From assembly GCA_965216445.1 (NCBI GenBank), contig OZ244166.1, positions 1,550,001 through 1,614,000 on the forward strand: 64,000 bases of DNA. Direction: 5' to 3'. Shown piece by piece: positions 9,501 to 18,375 of this stretch. The notes beneath the pieces were generated by a model, which was given only the letters and a program-made list of their open reading frames with translations, had not been told where the DNA came from and did not search any database. Origin of the DNA: MA-ANB-1 sp965216445 (GTDB lineage Bacteria; Actinomycetota; Acidimicrobiia; Spongiisociales; ZC4RG35). Position numbers and translations under genes: made by a program. Numbering within the stretch: position 1 is the stretch's first letter; the number at the start of each line of letters is the position of its first letter.

Positions 9501-10892
9501 CAAGCTGCCGACAATCTCGGTCTCCCAGCAGCAGTCATCCAGCGAGTACTCGAGAGCCTGGAGGCCGCGGGGAGGGTCAGCCGCGGAGCTTTCTTGCGCG
9601 GCGGACGTGAGCAGGAATGGGTCGATACCACCGTCCTGCGGCGCCTGAAACGACGCTCGCTGGCGAGTCTTCGACAAGAAATCGAACCTGTCGACCAAGG
9701 GCAATTCGCCGGTTTCATCCAAGAGTGGCAGGGCCTGAAAGAGAATCCTCCCCGAGGCCAAAATGCTCTGGGATCTGCGATAGATCTATTGCAGGGTGCC
9801 GTTGTCCCGGCTTCGGTGCTGGAACGAGACGTGATTTCGGCAAGATCAGAATTCACCCAGGATCAGTTCGACCGGATGTTCCTCTCAGGCGATCTGGTTT
9901 GGGTAGGCCGGGGTTCTCTCGGTGCAAAAGACGGAAGAGTGTCTCTCTTCCATCGCGATGCTCTCCCGAACTTCTGGAATGGCCCCGAAACTGCTCTGCC
10001 CGAGGGGGACCAGTGTCAAGCCATCCACGAGTACCTCCAGGCCCATGGCGCAAGCTTCTTCCGCGACATTTACACGGCTGTAGGCGGCGGTGACATGCAG
10101 ACGGCTGCGAGCGCTTTGTGGGATTTGGTTTGGGCGGGTTATGTCACAAACGACACCTATGAACCAGTCAGACAGTTTGCCACCCGTCGGACCTCTCGAG
10201 GGCGTCCTCGAGGGACCACCCGATATCCATCGCACACTTCGGGTCGATGGTCACTCGTGGCTTCACTGGCCGCCGACCATCGTGACGATCGGCCGGACGC
10301 GGGAGTGGCAACCATCAGAACTCACACTGAATGGGCTCAACTGCTGTTGAACCGATACGGGGTTGTGACCAGGAGCTCCGTTCTTGCAGAGGGTTTCCCT
10401 GGAGGCTTCACGGCTCTGTACCCGGTCTTCAGCCACCTCGAGGAGACCGGCAAGCTACGCCGGGGTTACTTCGTTGAAGGCCTCGGAGGATCTCAGTTTG
10501 CTCTGCCAGGCGCCGTCGATCGTCTCCGGGCGTCCCGCGAGAGTCGGGTAATCGCCCTGGCAGCGACCGACCCTGCCAACCCTTACGGCGGGATCCTCGA
10601 GTGGCCGGTCCACGAGACCAGACTGGCCCGCGATGCGGGTGCGTACGTGTTTACTGTTGCGGGTCGTCTGGTCGGCTATCTCGACAAGGGTGGCCGCAAC
10701 CTTTCGCTTCTAGAAAGGGAACCCGATCTCTACAACGAGATCGGCCGTTCGCTCTCCGACATCGCCGCCAAAAGGAGGAGAATGACCCTTCACAAGATCA
10801 ACGACGACCCCGCCCCTACGTCAGAACTGGCCCCAACCCTCAGAGAGTGGGGGTTTGCGATCGCTCCCAAGGGACTCGCTTACAAGCGCTGA
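6504..10892 (+). CDS. lhr: Lhr-type superfamily 2 ATP-dependent helicase
   Basis: 1462 aa, the usual size of full-length bacterial Lhr. The core has Walker A APTGSGKT (residues 43-50), DEVH (167-170), SAT (202-204) and the motif VI segment QRVGRSRHQ near residue 375. Beyond the two RecA-like domains and winged helix lies the long C-terminal region of about 600 aa that defines the Lhr-CTD class. Mycobacterial Lhr is a 3'-5' translocase that unwinds RNA:DNA hybrids and is DNA-damage-inducible. No LexA box is visible before this copy. GTG start from the leaderless promoter. Confidence 0.93.
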   Translation: MDSLTNFKPATRAWFDASFPEPTQAQELGWPAIATGASTLIHAPTGSGKTLAAFLWTLDQLLSRPLPDRDKRCRVLYVSPLKALAHDVDRNLRAPLTGIRHAAERLGGDPLPELTTFLRTGDTPQDARRKMQRNPPDILITTPESLYLMLTSAVRSTLRTVEWVIVDEVHAVAGSKRGAHLALTLERLEEIADLSPQRIGLSATQRPLETIAQFLGGGNVDDNDVWTPRPVTIIDVPSERELDLELVVPVENMNEPAQPDPLDPDATPTRSIWPAVYPALLKEIQEHRSTIVFTNSRRLSERVCSELNRLAGEEIARAHHGSVAREQRLEIEEGLKSGTLKAVVATSSLELGIDMGAVDLVLQIESPSSVASGLQRVGRSRHQVGRVSKAQIFPKYRGDLLVATVVASEMMDRRVEPTKVPQNPLDVLSQQIVATTVIDDTDVDSVFSMVKRAAPYKNLSRNVFEETLDMLAGRYPSDLFSELRPRINWDRVSGALTPRPGARQLAVTNAGTIPDRGLFRVALPDGSRVGELDEEMVYESREGDSFLLGSTAWRITEIDHDRVTVIPAPSDGAHKMPFWHGDTLGRPLETGKAVGRFVRELAQLNPETAIENLQSQHNLDEFAARNLVNYLVEEREASGVLPTDQTIVVQRFQDEIGDWRVVILSPFGSRIHAPWALALRHRLRTQYGSDVDMIWSDDGIAIRFPDSDEIPDTDQLVLEPEEVEGILVEHLGDTALFGARFREAAGRSLLLPRRRPGERTPLWLQRRKASDLMTVAKQFGSFPIILETYREVLRDDFDLPSLQEVLGAIRSRKIRLADVQLPAPSPFATSLLYSFVAAYLYESDAPLAERRATALTLDKNLLRELLGDGELRELIDPEIVAAIELELQYLTENRKAKHADAIHDMLRNLGPLSTEDVLIRSALTAPEDIVRLRDEKRVFDVTIGGQSRLAAVEDISRLRDGLGVQPPEGVPHTFLEPVPDPLGDIVGRYARTHTPFVPAQAADNLGLPAAVIQRVLESLEAAGRVSRGAFLRGGREQEWVDTTVLRRLKRRSLASLRQEIEPVDQGQFAGFIQEWQGLKENPPRGQNALGSAIDLLQGAVVPASVLERDVISARSEFTQDQFDRMFLSGDLVWVGRGSLGAKDGRVSLFHRDALPNFWNGPETALPEGDQCQAIHEYLQAHGASFFRDIYTAVGGGDMQTAASALWDLVWAGYVTNDTYEPVRQFATRRTSRGRPRGTTRYPSHTSGRWSLVASLAADHRDDRPDAGVATIRTHTEWAQLLLNRYGVVTRSSVLAEGFPGGFTALYPVFSHLEETGKLRRGYFVEGLGGSQFALPGAVDRLRASRESRVIALAATDPANPYGGILEWPVHETRLARDAGAYVFTVAGRLVGYLDKGGRNLSLLEREPDLYNEIGRSLSDIAAKRRRMTLHKINDDPAPTSELAPTLREWGFAIAPKGLAYKR

Positions 10893-10907
10893 TCCGCGAA
10901 CGCTGTC

Positions 10908-11696
10908 TCAACTCAACTTCGGCCAGGCTCGTACGGCCTCGCCAACAACGGAGCTGAATTTCAGTCCCATCAGCACAACACCCGCAGCTCCAGCATCACG
11001 TGCTTTCTGCTCCATCTCTCCAACCACTTCCCAACCTGCCTTGCGGGCAACCTCGGGGTCAAGGCCATGGATCCGGTCCCGGAGGGTGTCTGAGGTCGGT
11101 ACAGCACCAAGTGACTCCATCTGGTCGATCCAGGTCACGCTGAAAGGCGGAATGATCATCAAGTACACCGGCGGATCTTCCGGCTTGAGGTTCAACCTCG
11201 ACATCGTGGGCTCGATGACCTCGGGGTCAAGCACCGGGCCGGCAACAAAGAACTGGGCACCCAAGTCGATCCTACGTCTGAACTGCCACTCTCTGAATCG
11301 CGTGGGCATGCCAACCTCGAAATCCGGCAGGTCGTTCTGCAGGTCCCTCAGATGCTCGACGATTTCGTAATGATGAGCCAGGTGGTCGACGTGTGGCACC
11401 GTGTCGCCGATCACCACGAGGAAGGATTCGACACCGTTCCCGAGTGCCCCCCTGACCTCCGATTCGATAGCGAGAATATTGCGATCGCGAGTGGAGACCA
11501 CAACTGTCGGATCTACGTGCGGGGTGTCGTGAGTTATTCGAGCGGAGAATGCATAGGGAGACACTCGGATGCGCCCGAACACGTTGTCGGTCACCAGAAC
11601 ATTTCGCCAGCCGGTCAATGCCCGGTGGCTCATGTCGGGCAACTCAGGTGGGTTGACCTCGGCGATCCTTCGCCAATCGCGCTTCTGACTAAGCAT
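10908..11696 (-). CDS. Methylenetetrahydrofolate reductase (MetF)-like protein
   Basis: The start is taken at ATG 11696, which overlaps the metH stop by 8 bp (ATGCTTAG); longer versions run inside metH. About 262 aa. The pattern fits an MTHFR-type barrel: VVVSTRDRNILAIESEV, FLVVIGDT, a FEVGMPTRF segment, RRIDLGAQFFVAGPV with the typical LGA-x-FF step, and a late AAGVVLMGLKF strand. It would reduce methylene-THF to the methyl-THF that MetH uses, and the tight coupling supports this. The sequence looks divergent, so the electron donor cannot be read from it. Confidence 0.72.
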   Translation of the reverse strand: MLSQKRDWRRIAEVNPPELPDMSHRALTGWRNVLVTDNVFGRIRVSPYAFSARITHDTPHVDPTVVVSTRDRNILAIESEVRGALGNGVESFLVVIGDTVPHVDHLAHHYEIVEHLRDLQNDLPDFEVGMPTRFREWQFRRRIDLGAQFFVAGPVLDPEVIEPTMSRLNLKPEDPPVYLMIIPPFSVTWIDQMESLGAVPTSDTLRDRIHGLDPEVARKAGWEVVGEMEQKARDAGAAGVVLMGLKFSSVVGEAVRAWPKLS

Positions 11697-14600
11697 TCCG
11701 GGCCTCCCGCGCTTTTCGCGCAATGAAGTATTTGGCCTGTGGGTGGTGGCAGATGATCGCCGACGTTGTTTGTTCCGGGTGGTACTGATAGGCCGTGTCT
11801 GCACCAACGGTGACACCGATGCGTCCTGCGTCCAATAGCTTGGCAACCCGTTCATTGTCCTCGAGGTCAGGACACGCCGGATAACCCCAGGAATACCGGC
11901 CACCCCGATACTTCTGGCGGAACAATCCGGTCAGTGTCGGTCCATCCTCCGAAACGAAGCCCCACTCTGTGCGGATTCTGTGGTGCCAGTACTCGGCGAG
12001 AGCCTCCGCCATTTCTACGCCGAGTCCATGGAGATGTAGGTATTCGCTGTATCGATTCGCTTCAAAGAGTTCGGCGGTCCGGCGTGAAACCTCCTGACCC
12101 ATCGTCACGATGTGAAAAGCCGCGTAGTCCACCTCATGGCCGACAGGTCGGAAGAAGTCCGGGATCGACAAGAAGGGCTCTTCATGTTGACGCGGGAAAG
12201 TGAAGCGGGTCAGTTCGGTCTCCCTACTCTGATCGGTCCAGATCACTAGCTCATCGCCATCAGAGTTCGCAGCGAAATAGCCGTACGCAACTTGGGGAAC
12301 CAACAAACCACCGGATCTGGCCAGGGACATTTGCTCTCGCAGCACCGGTGCCAACCTCTCCTTGAACTCCTTATCGCCTTCGTCGGCCTCAGGTCTGTAT
12401 TGCCACTGGTTCCTGAAGAGCGCAGTCAGATTGAGGAACGGGACTATGTCGTCAAGTGACAGACTTCGCACAACTCGCGATCCAACAAACGGCGGTTCGA
12501 AGATCTGATTATCGGTCTTCACCGTTGGGGATCTGCGCGGAGTTGATGACCCTGGCTGGGCGGTCTTGCTCCGAACTCGTTTCGGAATCGGTTCAGGGGG
12601 TGGTTGATTCTCAACGATCTTTGCCATGGCGTCGAGGCCCGCAAAGGCGTTCTTGCCGTAGTAGAGCGGCCCCGAATACCGGGATCGAAGGTCGGCTTCC
12701 ACATAGCTTCTGGTCAACGCCGCACCACCCAACAGGACAGGTACATGGCCCAGACCCCGCCGCTGCAGCTCGTCGAGGTTGTCTCTCATGATGAGAGTCG
12801 ACTTCACGAGAAGTCCACTCATCCCGATCGCATCCGCCTGGGTCTCCTCGAAGGCGCTGACGATATCCGAGATGCCGACCTTGATACCGAGGTTTTCCAC
12901 TTCGTAGCCGTTGTTGCTGAGAATGATGTCGACCAGGTTCTTTCCGATGTCGTGGACATCACCTGCAACTGTCGCGAGTACGATCTTTCCGCGGCTCGTA
13001 ACGTCCTGTTTCTCTATCAGGGGCTCGAGGTGAGCAACAGCCTTCTTCATCGTCTGCGCCGACTTCAAAACGAACGGAAGCTGCATCTCGCCGGAAGCGA
13101 ACTGATCACCAACGATCTTCATGCCTTCGAGAAGGTGGTCGTTGATTATCTGAAGGGGAGCCAGCCCGGCATCCGTCGCCTCGTCGAGATCTGCCACGAT
13201 TCCGTTCTGGTCACCATCGACGATCCTCCTGGCGAGCCGTTCCCCGACCGGAAGATGGTCGTAGGTCTCGACCACGCGCTCCGCGGATACAACGTCCTCA
13301 AAGAGCTCCATCACTCTCTCCAAAGGGTCGTAGTCAGAGCGAGACCGGTTGTAGATCAAGTCGAGGGCGGCCTGACGTTGGGCGGGCTCAACAGCTGAGA
13401 GTGGGACGATCTTGCCCGCGTCGACGATCGCAGCGTCTAACCCGTGGTCAACGGCTTCGTTGAGGAAAACCGAGTTCAGAATTCGGCGAGCCGCCGGCTT
13501 CAGCCCGAACGAGACGTTCGACACTCCGAGAATCGTCCTGACTCCCGGCAGTTCCTTCTTGATCCGACGGATCGCTTCAAGTGTGGCCAAACCGTCATTT
13601 CTCAGATCGTCGTCCCCGGTCGTCAACGGAAAGGTCAGCGGGTCGAATATGAGATCAGATGGAGAAAGGCCGTACTCCTCAACAGCCAGATCGAAGATGC
13701 GATGAGCGACTCGCATTTTCCATTCGACGTCCCGGGCCTGACCCTCCTCGTCGATAAGCAGACAGATGACACCTGCTCCATGCCGTTTGGCCAGGCTGAA
13801 CACGCGATCTATCCGAGAACCTGGGCCATATCCGTCTTCAAGGTTGGCGCTGTTCAGCAAGCACCTGCCACCAAGCCTCTCCAGTCCGGCTTCCATGACA
13901 TCCGTCTCGGTGGAGTCGAGGACGACCGGAGCCGCAACATCTGTCGCGAACGCCGAAGCGAGACTTTCCATATCCGCCACACCATCGCGACCGACGTAGT
14001 CAACACACAGGTCAACCAGGTGGGCACCCTCGCGAAGCTGACTTTGACCGATGGATACACACTTCTCGATGTCGTCGGCGAGTAGTGCGTCACGGAACGC
14101 TCGGGAGCCGTTGGCGTTCGCACGCTCCCCAACCATCAGGAACGACGTGTCTTGGTCGAGCGTGACATGGCTGTATATCGAACTGACTGCATCGACCGGT
14201 GAGACTTCGCGTTGTGCCCGGGTTACTGATCCAACCGCATCGACGACAGCCGAGAGATGTTCCGGAGACGTACCACAACAGCCGCCGACCACACCAACTC
14301 CCAAATCGGTCACGAACGATTTGAGGTGATCGGCCATGTCTCGAGGGCCAAGGTCGTAGACCATTTCACCGTCCTCAACGTGAGGCAGCCCGGCATTTGG
14401 TATTGCAGAGACCGTGACAGGCGAGTGCCGGGACAGATGGCGGAGCGGTTCGTACATCTCGGCCGGCCCGGTTGCGCAATTCAATCCAATGACCTGAAGA
14501 TCCAAAGCAGCCAAAGACGTCAAAGCGGCTCCGATCTCCGTGCCGGGCAGCATTCGTCCCGTCAGCTCGATCGTCACCTGGACTTGAAGAGGGAGGTCGA

Positions 14601-15150
14601 TGTTCGCTGTTGCCATCGCGCGGCGGGCACCCTCAACAGCTGCCCGGGCGCCCAACAGATCGAATTGTGTCTCGATCACCAGAAGGTCAACTCCACCATC
14701 GATCAGCCCGCTGGTTTGCACCTCGTATGCGGCGACGAGGTCCCGGTACGAGACCTGGCCCAAAGTTACGAACTTGGTGCCAGGACCAATTGATCCCGCT
14801 ACGAATCTGGGACGTCCGTCCCTGTCGACATACTCATCAACAGTGTCCCGAGCCAACGCAGCCCCCGCTGCCGAGATTTCGTAGGCTCGCTCTTCGATCC
14901 CGTATTCAGCAAGTGGGATTGAAAAGGCGCCAAAAGTGTTGGTTTCCACCACGTCAACGCCGACGTCCAGAAAGGAACGGTGAAGGTCCCTGATCACATC
15001 AGGTCGAGTCACATTGAGAAGTTCATTGCAGCCTTCGAAGTGGGCACCTCCGAAGTCTTCCGCACCCAGACCAACAATCTGCAGATTCGTACCGGTGGCA
15101 CCATCGAAGATGAGCACACCGTTAGCGATCGAGTCGAGATAGGAGCTCAT
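11689..15150 (-). CDS. metH: Cobalamin-dependent methionine synthase
   Basis: 1153 aa, ATG start. Domain order: homocysteine S-methyltransferase barrel (about 1-300) with the zinc ligands Cys225 and the GGCCGT pair (291-292); pterin-binding barrel (about 335-590, FLMVGERANANGSR); cobalamin cap and Rossmann domains (about 610-860) with DVHDIGKN at 731-738 supplying the cobalt-ligating His; and an AdoMet-activation domain (about 890-1153, ending with the GRYSWGYPACPD and YHPEQTTSAI motifs). It transfers the methyl group from methyl-THF to homocysteine. It is the first gene of a two-gene unit with the MetF-like gene, behind a SAM riboswitch. Confidence 0.96.
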   Translation of the reverse strand: MSSYLDSIANGVLIFDGATGTNLQIVGLGAEDFGGAHFEGCNELLNVTRPDVIRDLHRSFLDVGVDVVETNTFGAFSIPLAEYGIEERAYEISAAGAALARDTVDEYVDRDGRPRFVAGSIGPGTKFVTLGQVSYRDLVAAYEVQTSGLIDGGVDLLVIETQFDLLGARAAVEGARRAMATANIDLPLQVQVTIELTGRMLPGTEIGAALTSLAALDLQVIGLNCATGPAEMYEPLRHLSRHSPVTVSAIPNAGLPHVEDGEMVYDLGPRDMADHLKSFVTDLGVGVVGGCCGTSPEHLSAVVDAVGSVTRAQREVSPVDAVSSIYSHVTLDQDTSFLMVGERANANGSRAFRDALLADDIEKCVSIGQSQLREGAHLVDLCVDYVGRDGVADMESLASAFATDVAAPVVLDSTETDVMEAGLERLGGRCLLNSANLEDGYGPGSRIDRVFSLAKRHGAGVICLLIDEEGQARDVEWKMRVAHRIFDLAVEEYGLSPSDLIFDPLTFPLTTGDDDLRNDGLATLEAIRRIKKELPGVRTILGVSNVSFGLKPAARRILNSVFLNEAVDHGLDAAIVDAGKIVPLSAVEPAQRQAALDLIYNRSRSDYDPLERVMELFEDVVSAERVVETYDHLPVGERLARRIVDGDQNGIVADLDEATDAGLAPLQIINDHLLEGMKIVGDQFASGEMQLPFVLKSAQTMKKAVAHLEPLIEKQDVTSRGKIVLATVAGDVHDIGKNLVDIILSNNGYEVENLGIKVGISDIVSAFEETQADAIGMSGLLVKSTLIMRDNLDELQRRGLGHVPVLLGGAALTRSYVEADLRSRYSGPLYYGKNAFAGLDAMAKIVENQPPPEPIPKRVRSKTAQPGSSTPRRSPTVKTDNQIFEPPFVGSRVVRSLSLDDIVPFLNLTALFRNQWQYRPEADEGDKEFKERLAPVLREQMSLARSGGLLVPQVAYGYFAANSDGDELVIWTDQSRETELTRFTFPRQHEEPFLSIPDFFRPVGHEVDYAAFHIVTMGQEVSRRTAELFEANRYSEYLHLHGLGVEMAEALAEYWHHRIRTEWGFVSEDGPTLTGLFRQKYRGGRYSWGYPACPDLEDNERVAKLLDAGRIGVTVGADTAYQYHPEQTTSAIICHHPQAKYFIARKAREARNA

Positions 15151-15271
15151 CGAGAATCCCTCTTGAAGAAAAAGCGCTTGTTTTCTTGACTACTTCGCGT
15201 CACTGGCACCTCACTTTTACGTTTGAAACGCTTGTGAGCGCCAGGAGTCGGATTCCCGACCACCAGGTCAA

Positions 15272-15367
15272 CTCATCGAATTCCAGGCATTGGCACCGTA
15301 CGCAATATCTCTAAAACGCCGGTTGCCGCGGTATCAAAGGGCCTGTCCCTCCACCGCTCTAGATGAG
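15272..15367 (-). ncRNA. SAM-I (S-box) riboswitch in the metH leader
   Basis: On the minus strand, P1 pairs CTCATC (15367-15362) with GATGAG (15277-15272). Between them are the S-box core blocks in order: TAGAGCGGTGGAGGGAC, GGCCCTTTGATACCGCGGCA followed by ACC, then GGTGCCAATGCCTG. The order and spacing match the SAM-I consensus. A promoter lies just upstream and metH 121 nt downstream. After the aptamer come two strong stems (GTCGG/CCGAC and CTGGCGCTCAC with GTGAGGTGCCAG) that could form the expression platform. No clear U-tract terminator is seen, so translational control is also possible. Confidence 0.9.
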
Positions 15368-15382
15368 CGCTTCTTGCCAAGC

Positions 15383-15410
15383 AGTATACAGGCAGGTCGG
15401 ATCAGTTAAA
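15383..15410 (-). promoter_or_regulatory. Promoter of the metH riboswitch transcript
   Basis: On the minus strand TTTAAC (15410-15405) and TATACT (15388-15383) are separated by 16 bp. The expected start, near 15376, is just before P1 of the riboswitch. The -35 overlaps the stop codon of the DMT gene. Confidence 0.55.
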
Positions 15411-16347
15411 CCAATTCCAACGAGTCACGAATCCCGAGGTTCTCTTGGCCTTTGCTGGCAGCCCGAGTCATGATCACGATCGTCGTCGATAGGGCAACTA
15501 TGCCCACCCACTGGGTCCACGTCGGAGTTGTGCCAAAGACCGACCAGCCAATCAAAATCGCGGTTAGCGGGAAGGCCAACTCAGCCAAGGTGGCTCCTGA
15601 GGCCGGCGTGGTCGAGAGACCCTTGTAGTAGATGGTGATCGCGGCGAGGCCCGGAATGAGCGACAGGAGAACAAGTGCCCCGAAATCGGAAGCGGAGACA
15701 TCCATCGCCACCGAAGTCTCATTCTTGAGAAGCAAGATGACAAAGGCGGCAGGCAAGCCAATCGCAAAGCGCAAGGCCGTTAACTGATTGGCCGGGATCT
15801 TCTGGGTCAGATGCCTCCCCAACACTGTGCCCATACCCCACAGCGACGCGGCTCCCAGAGCAAGCAATGCCGGAGCTAGCTGGCTCACACCCACCTGAGT
15901 GGGATTGGGGAAAGCTATGAGATAGGCGCTACTCACAGCAAATAGGAAATACCAGCCATATCGGGGCAATAGACGCTCACCGAGCAGCAGGTAAGCCCCA
16001 AGCACCGCGATAACCGGTTGAATCTTCTGGATTAGAAGCGGCGTTGTCGGGTCCCCGTAGGTGAAAGCTTGTGTGAACAAGATCGTCGCCACCGCCGAGG
16101 CTCCCGCACCCACAAACAGCAGGGCCGTCAGGTCTTTCACCGTGAGTTTCTGGTGCTTCTTGGCGAACCGGACCAGAAGCGGAATGGTCACCACCACGAG
16201 GATCACGTGCTCCCAGAACACCACCGCCGTCGCCGGCATTTCCAGGGCGAGACCCCGACGGAAGAGGCCATCGGTACCCCACAACGCGGCTCCGATCGCG
16301 ACGAAGGCGAATCCGATGTTGAGTTTCTTGATGTTGGTGGAGGTCAT
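15406..16347 (-). CDS. EamA/DMT-family drug/metabolite transporter
   Basis: 313 aa with about ten hydrophobic segments in two EamA halves: GFAFVAIGAALWGTDGLF starts the first, and LLALGAASLWGMGTVLGR the second. The paired W-G motif at the start of each half is typical of the family. It should be an inner-membrane exporter of small metabolites; the substrate cannot be read. Its start overlaps the stop of the SDR gene by 4 bp. Confidence 0.88.
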   Translation of the reverse strand: MTSTNIKKLNIGFAFVAIGAALWGTDGLFRRGLALEMPATAVVFWEHVILVVVTIPLLVRFAKKHQKLTVKDLTALLFVGAGASAVATILFTQAFTYGDPTTPLLIQKIQPVIAVLGAYLLLGERLLPRYGWYFLFAVSSAYLIAFPNPTQVGVSQLAPALLALGAASLWGMGTVLGRHLTQKIPANQLTALRFAIGLPAAFVILLLKNETSVAMDVSASDFGALVLLSLIPGLAAITIYYKGLSTTPASGATLAELAFPLTAILIGWSVFGTTPTWTQWVGIVALSTTIVIMTRAASKGQENLGIRDSLELV

Positions 16348-17120
16348 GAGATACCTGAGGAGCTGGCTTCGGTCACTCCCCCATCAACAGGAACAATTGC
16401 TCCTGTCATCCAAGAACTTGCATCGGACCCGAGGAACACGATCAAACGGGCCACATCCTCGGGCTCTCCGATCCGTCCCAATGGATGCATGCGGCGGGCA
16501 GCTTCTTCGTCCTGGAGCAACATTCCGGCCAGGCGGGTTCGCACAACGGCCGGAGCGACGGCGTTGACTCTGATATCGGGCGCCAACTCGTGTGCGAGTT
16601 GCCGGGTCATGTGAACCAGTCCGCCCTTAGAGATGTTGTATGCACCGGTAATGGGTCCTGGCCGCAGTCCGGCGATAGACGCGACATTGACGATCGTCCC
16701 GCCGTTCTTCTCCATCCACGCTGCATACGCCGCCCGCGCCCAGAGCAGAGGACCAAGAAGATTCACATCCCAGGTCTTGGCGACGGCCCCCAGATCAACG
16801 TCCATCAAGGAACCGGCTGAGGGGTTGGTACCAGCATTGTTGACCAGGATGTCAACGGACCCGAATCGCTCAACCGTCTTTGCCATCGCCATGTGAGCGT
16901 CGTCTTCGGAATCGGCTCTCGCGGCCAATGCCAATATTCGGTCGCTCTCAACTCCCGCCGCTTCCAACTCGGCTTGCGCACTTGAAAGATTCTCGGGCTT
17001 TCGAGACGTGATGGTCACCCCGGTTGCATTGCTCCGGGCAAACTCGAGTGCGGCTGCGAGGCCAATGCCACGGCTGGCACCTGTTACTAAGACGACTTTG
17101 CCGGCTACTGAAACTTCCAT
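16344..17120 (-). CDS. Short-chain dehydrogenase/reductase
   Basis: 258 aa with TAGGAG just before ATG 17120. The classical SDR features are all present: TGASRGIG near residue 14 (cofactor loop), NNAGTNP near 90, a catalytic Ser in VASIAG, YNISK (Tyr and Lys of the active site), and the C-terminal LGSDASSWMTGAIVPVDGG. The Arg-Lys after strand 2 (TSRK) hints at NADP. Substrate unknown. The gene is co-transcribed with the DMT permease (ATGA overlap). Confidence 0.92.
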   Translation of the reverse strand: MEVSVAGKVVLVTGASRGIGLAAALEFARSNATGVTITSRKPENLSSAQAELEAAGVESDRILALAARADSEDDAHMAMAKTVERFGSVDILVNNAGTNPSAGSLMDVDLGAVAKTWDVNLLGPLLWARAAYAAWMEKNGGTIVNVASIAGLRPGPITGAYNISKGGLVHMTRQLAHELAPDIRVNAVAPAVVRTRLAGMLLQDEEAARRMHPLGRIGEPEDVARLIVFLGSDASSWMTGAIVPVDGGVTEASSSGIS

Positions 17121-17191
17121 GATCTCCTAGAGGGCGAAGGTCAGCATGTTAAGCGACTTCGACTTCGTGGATTTGCCGTTCTCAAGGATGG

Positions 17192-17689
17192 TCAGTGACC
17201 GCCTCGCTTGACGCCACCGTATTTCATCCTCGTATCAGACATCGCGGCAGCGCGAGCGTTGTCGTCCTTGATCTCGCCGTCGACGATCTCCCCGATGAAC
17301 AGGGTATGGGTGCCCAGATCCAGCTCCTGGCGAACTTCACACTCAACCCAAGCGATGGCCTCCACAAACACCGGCGTACCGTTCCTGGCGAGCACAACCT
17401 CACGCCCGTTCAATGTATTGCCCTCCCGAACAGCGGGTTTGGAAAACTTGACGAAGGGCCGTGTGTCTTCAGATGACCAGAGATTCACGGAAAAGGATCC
17501 GCCGTCGCTAATCAAGCGGTGCGTCACAGCTTTGTTGTCAACGCCGACACCAATCAACACCGGTTCCATCGACAGCTGAGTGATCCAAGAGGTGGTCATC
17601 GCATTCCACTCTTCCCCTGACGCCGACCCGACAAGGGCAAGTGCGTTGGGGATCTTCCAAGTGATCTTGTTGATCAGTTCGCTGTCCAA
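17192..17689 (-). CDS. Flavin reductase-like domain protein
   Basis: 165 aa, TTG start at 17689. The fold signature is NALALVGSASGEEWNAMTTSWITQ (the split FMN-binding strand), then PVLIGVGVDNKAVTHRLI and SFSVNLWSS. The ending H-T-L-F-I-G-E-I strand is typical of flavoredoxin/HpaC-type reductases. It binds FMN and probably reduces it or a small substrate. It is divergent from the stress-protein gene. Confidence 0.85.
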   Translation of the reverse strand: MDSELINKITWKIPNALALVGSASGEEWNAMTTSWITQLSMEPVLIGVGVDNKAVTHRLISDGGSFSVNLWSSEDTRPFVKFSKPAVREGNTLNGREVVLARNGTPVFVEAIAWVECEVRQELDLGTHTLFIGEIVDGEIKDDNARAAAMSDTRMKYGGVKRGGH

Positions 17690-17722
17690 GAGAACGACCT
17701 CTCACAGAGTGTTTTCAAACCC

Positions 17723-17728
17723 TAATGT
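17723..17728 (+). promoter_or_regulatory. -10 hexamer, leaderless promoter of the stress-protein gene
   Basis: TAATGT, then GACTGT, then GTG 17735; no SD sequence. It is almost the same element as TAGTGT-GACCGT-ATG before the GNAT gene at 28802. Confidence 0.55.
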
Positions 17729-17734
17729 GACTGT

Positions 17735-18241
17735 GTGCGAATCCTGATAGCAACCACAGGTGTGCTTCCAGCGGCTCCAGTCTCCGAACTCTGCGCCCGA
17801 CTCAGCGACGAAAGCAGCGAGGTGACGGTCATGACGGTGATCCGAATTCCACGGACCTTCCTCGATTCGCTCGACGAAGACGCACGTCGTTCCTTCCTCG
17901 ATGACTCGACTGACGCGTCCACCCCTGAAGAGAAAGCTGCTCGTTATCTCGAAGAACGCGGTCAGAAAGTTGTCGCCCCCATCGTCGCGGCCCTCCGAGC
18001 GGAGGGCATCGAAGCACAAGAGAGATTCGTAGACGGAGACGACCCGGCGACAGCCATCATTGACACAGCATCATCCGTCGACGCTCAGATCGTGCTCATG
18101 GGAGCGACACGCCGCCTCTTCACGGAGGAAGCCTGGGGCAGTGTTTCGGCACGTGTCATCGACACCTCACACCTTCCTGTACTCCTGGTCCCGGGTACCA
18201 AGATCGAAGACACCGCCGAGATGCCCATATTGGAGTTGTAA
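17735..18241 (+). CDS. Universal stress protein (UspA-like)
   Basis: 168 aa, GTG start. It has an alpha/beta Usp fold: MRILIATTG strand at the N-terminus, TVMTVIR, a central acidic insertion, then IVLMGATRR and the terminal SHLPVLLVPG. The ATP-binding Gly motif (G-x2-G-x9-G-S/T) is only loosely present, so nucleotide binding is uncertain. Probably a soluble stress-responsive protein. Confidence 0.75.
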   Translation: MRILIATTGVLPAAPVSELCARLSDESSEVTVMTVIRIPRTFLDSLDEDARRSFLDDSTDASTPEEKAARYLEERGQKVVAPIVAALRAEGIEAQERFVDGDDPATAIIDTASSVDAQIVLMGATRRLFTEEAWGSVSARVIDTSHLPVLLVPGTKIEDTAEMPILEL

Positions 18242-18375
18242 GAACCCGATCAGAATGGCTCGAGCGGTAATTGGCGATGAGCCAACAAAGTCAATGAACC
18301 AGGACAAGGCTGGAATCGGCTCCTCTGGGTGACCACACCGAAGATCTGTCACACCCACCACGTACGTTGATGGGT

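Noticed and set aside
12604..14085. Long plus-strand open frames (264 and 213 codons)
   Set aside because: They lie wholly antisense to metH, whose domains are unmistakable; they show no family motifs.
15272..15367. Cobalamin riboswitch before metH
   Set aside because: The B12-box is absent; the core blocks fit SAM-I instead.
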